NCBI RefSeq assembly: GCF_024359545.1
Contig: NZ_JAKQZG010000009.1
Coordinates: 124,001-188,000 of the forward strand
Length of the DNA stretch: 64,000 nt
Direction of reading: 5' to 3'
DNA from: Jiella marina
GTDB taxonomy: Bacteria; Pseudomonadota; Alphaproteobacteria; Rhizobiales; Rhizobiaceae
Shown here: positions 63,925 to 64,000 of the stretch, piece after piece
Layout of the letters: every line of letters begins with the position of its first letter
Numbering within the stretch: the first letter of the stretch is position 1
Translations under genes and position numbers: made by a program
Notes under the pieces: model-generated
The model's input: only the letters and a program-made list of their open reading frames with translations
Databases searched by the model: none
What the model was told of the DNA's origin: nothing

Positions 63925-64000
63925 AGTATTGCTCCACTGTTGAGGCGATGGATTTTTGTTTTGAATTCCATCTTGCCTCGCAATCTACGGGCCGCATCTA

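Overview
The window reads as chromosome of a high-GC alphaproteobacterium of the order Hyphomicrobiales (Rhizobiales), possibly near the Aurantimonadaceae. The basis is gene content: an Irr-type Fur regulator, an LdtR-like MarR regulator near an L,D-transpeptidase, an IalB-family protein, a fabA-fabB-fabI operon, a smo/mtl polyol ABC operon, and a UvrB with the long N- and C-terminal extensions usual in that order. The genus is inference.

Layout. 1-5200: TspO (cut by the window edge), a secreted LprI-like protein, a DUF3429 membrane protein, an FGGY pentulose kinase, a YdcH-like protein, an OxyR-like LysR regulator with an altered sensor cysteine, and a small secreted protein. 5587-7296: a TPR plus OCH1-type glycosyltransferase. 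7336-14316: a polyol uptake and oxidation operon (regulator, binding protein, two permeases, ATPase, mannitol 2-dehydrogenase) with candidate operators and an intercistronic stem-loop. 14586-18020: ATP-grasp, alpha-E and Anbu proteasome-like genes. 18038-23099: a CAP protein, a flavoprotein and uvrB, whose C-terminal coding region has absorbed two dispersed palindromic repeats.

23119-25982 is the main accessory feature. It is a visibly AT-rich island carrying a superfamily 2 helicase (XPD/DinG-like C-terminal motifs, DDAH box) and a PD-(D/E)XK nuclease-like protein. The two lie in the same reading frame, separated by one TAG codon and six sense codons. A candidate small RNA with its own terminator and a cluster of REP-like palindromes follow. 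This looks like a helicase-nuclease defence module, either as two cistrons or as one fused gene broken, or read through, at an amber codon.

26442-39717: a lipoprotein, thrC, an M16 peptidase, a GNAT, a 7TM-PAS-GGDEF-EAL protein, a second LprI-like protein, a PHB depolymerase with a histone-like tail, and trmD-ABM-rimM. 39832-46082: a PAS-GGDEF protein and a three-gene cell-envelope cluster (ClpP-like protease, unknown secreted protein, OmpA-family protein). 46337-50358: irr, a secreted protein, and fabA-fabB-fabI. 50664-57844: EI24/CysZ-like protein, IalB, YkvA-like protein, thpR, tesA, and a YbbA/YbbP-type transporter. 57998-64000: a large membrane protein, a BAX-inhibitor-1 protein with a strong terminator, an L,D-transpeptidase, two tiny overlapping membrane-protein genes, and ldtR.

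The polyol genes form one catabolic unit: uptake, oxidation to a ketose, and possibly phosphorylation by the detached kinase. FabA, FabB and FabI cover unsaturated fatty acid branching, elongation and enoyl reduction. No rRNA, complete tRNA, CRISPR array, insertion sequence or prophage was found.
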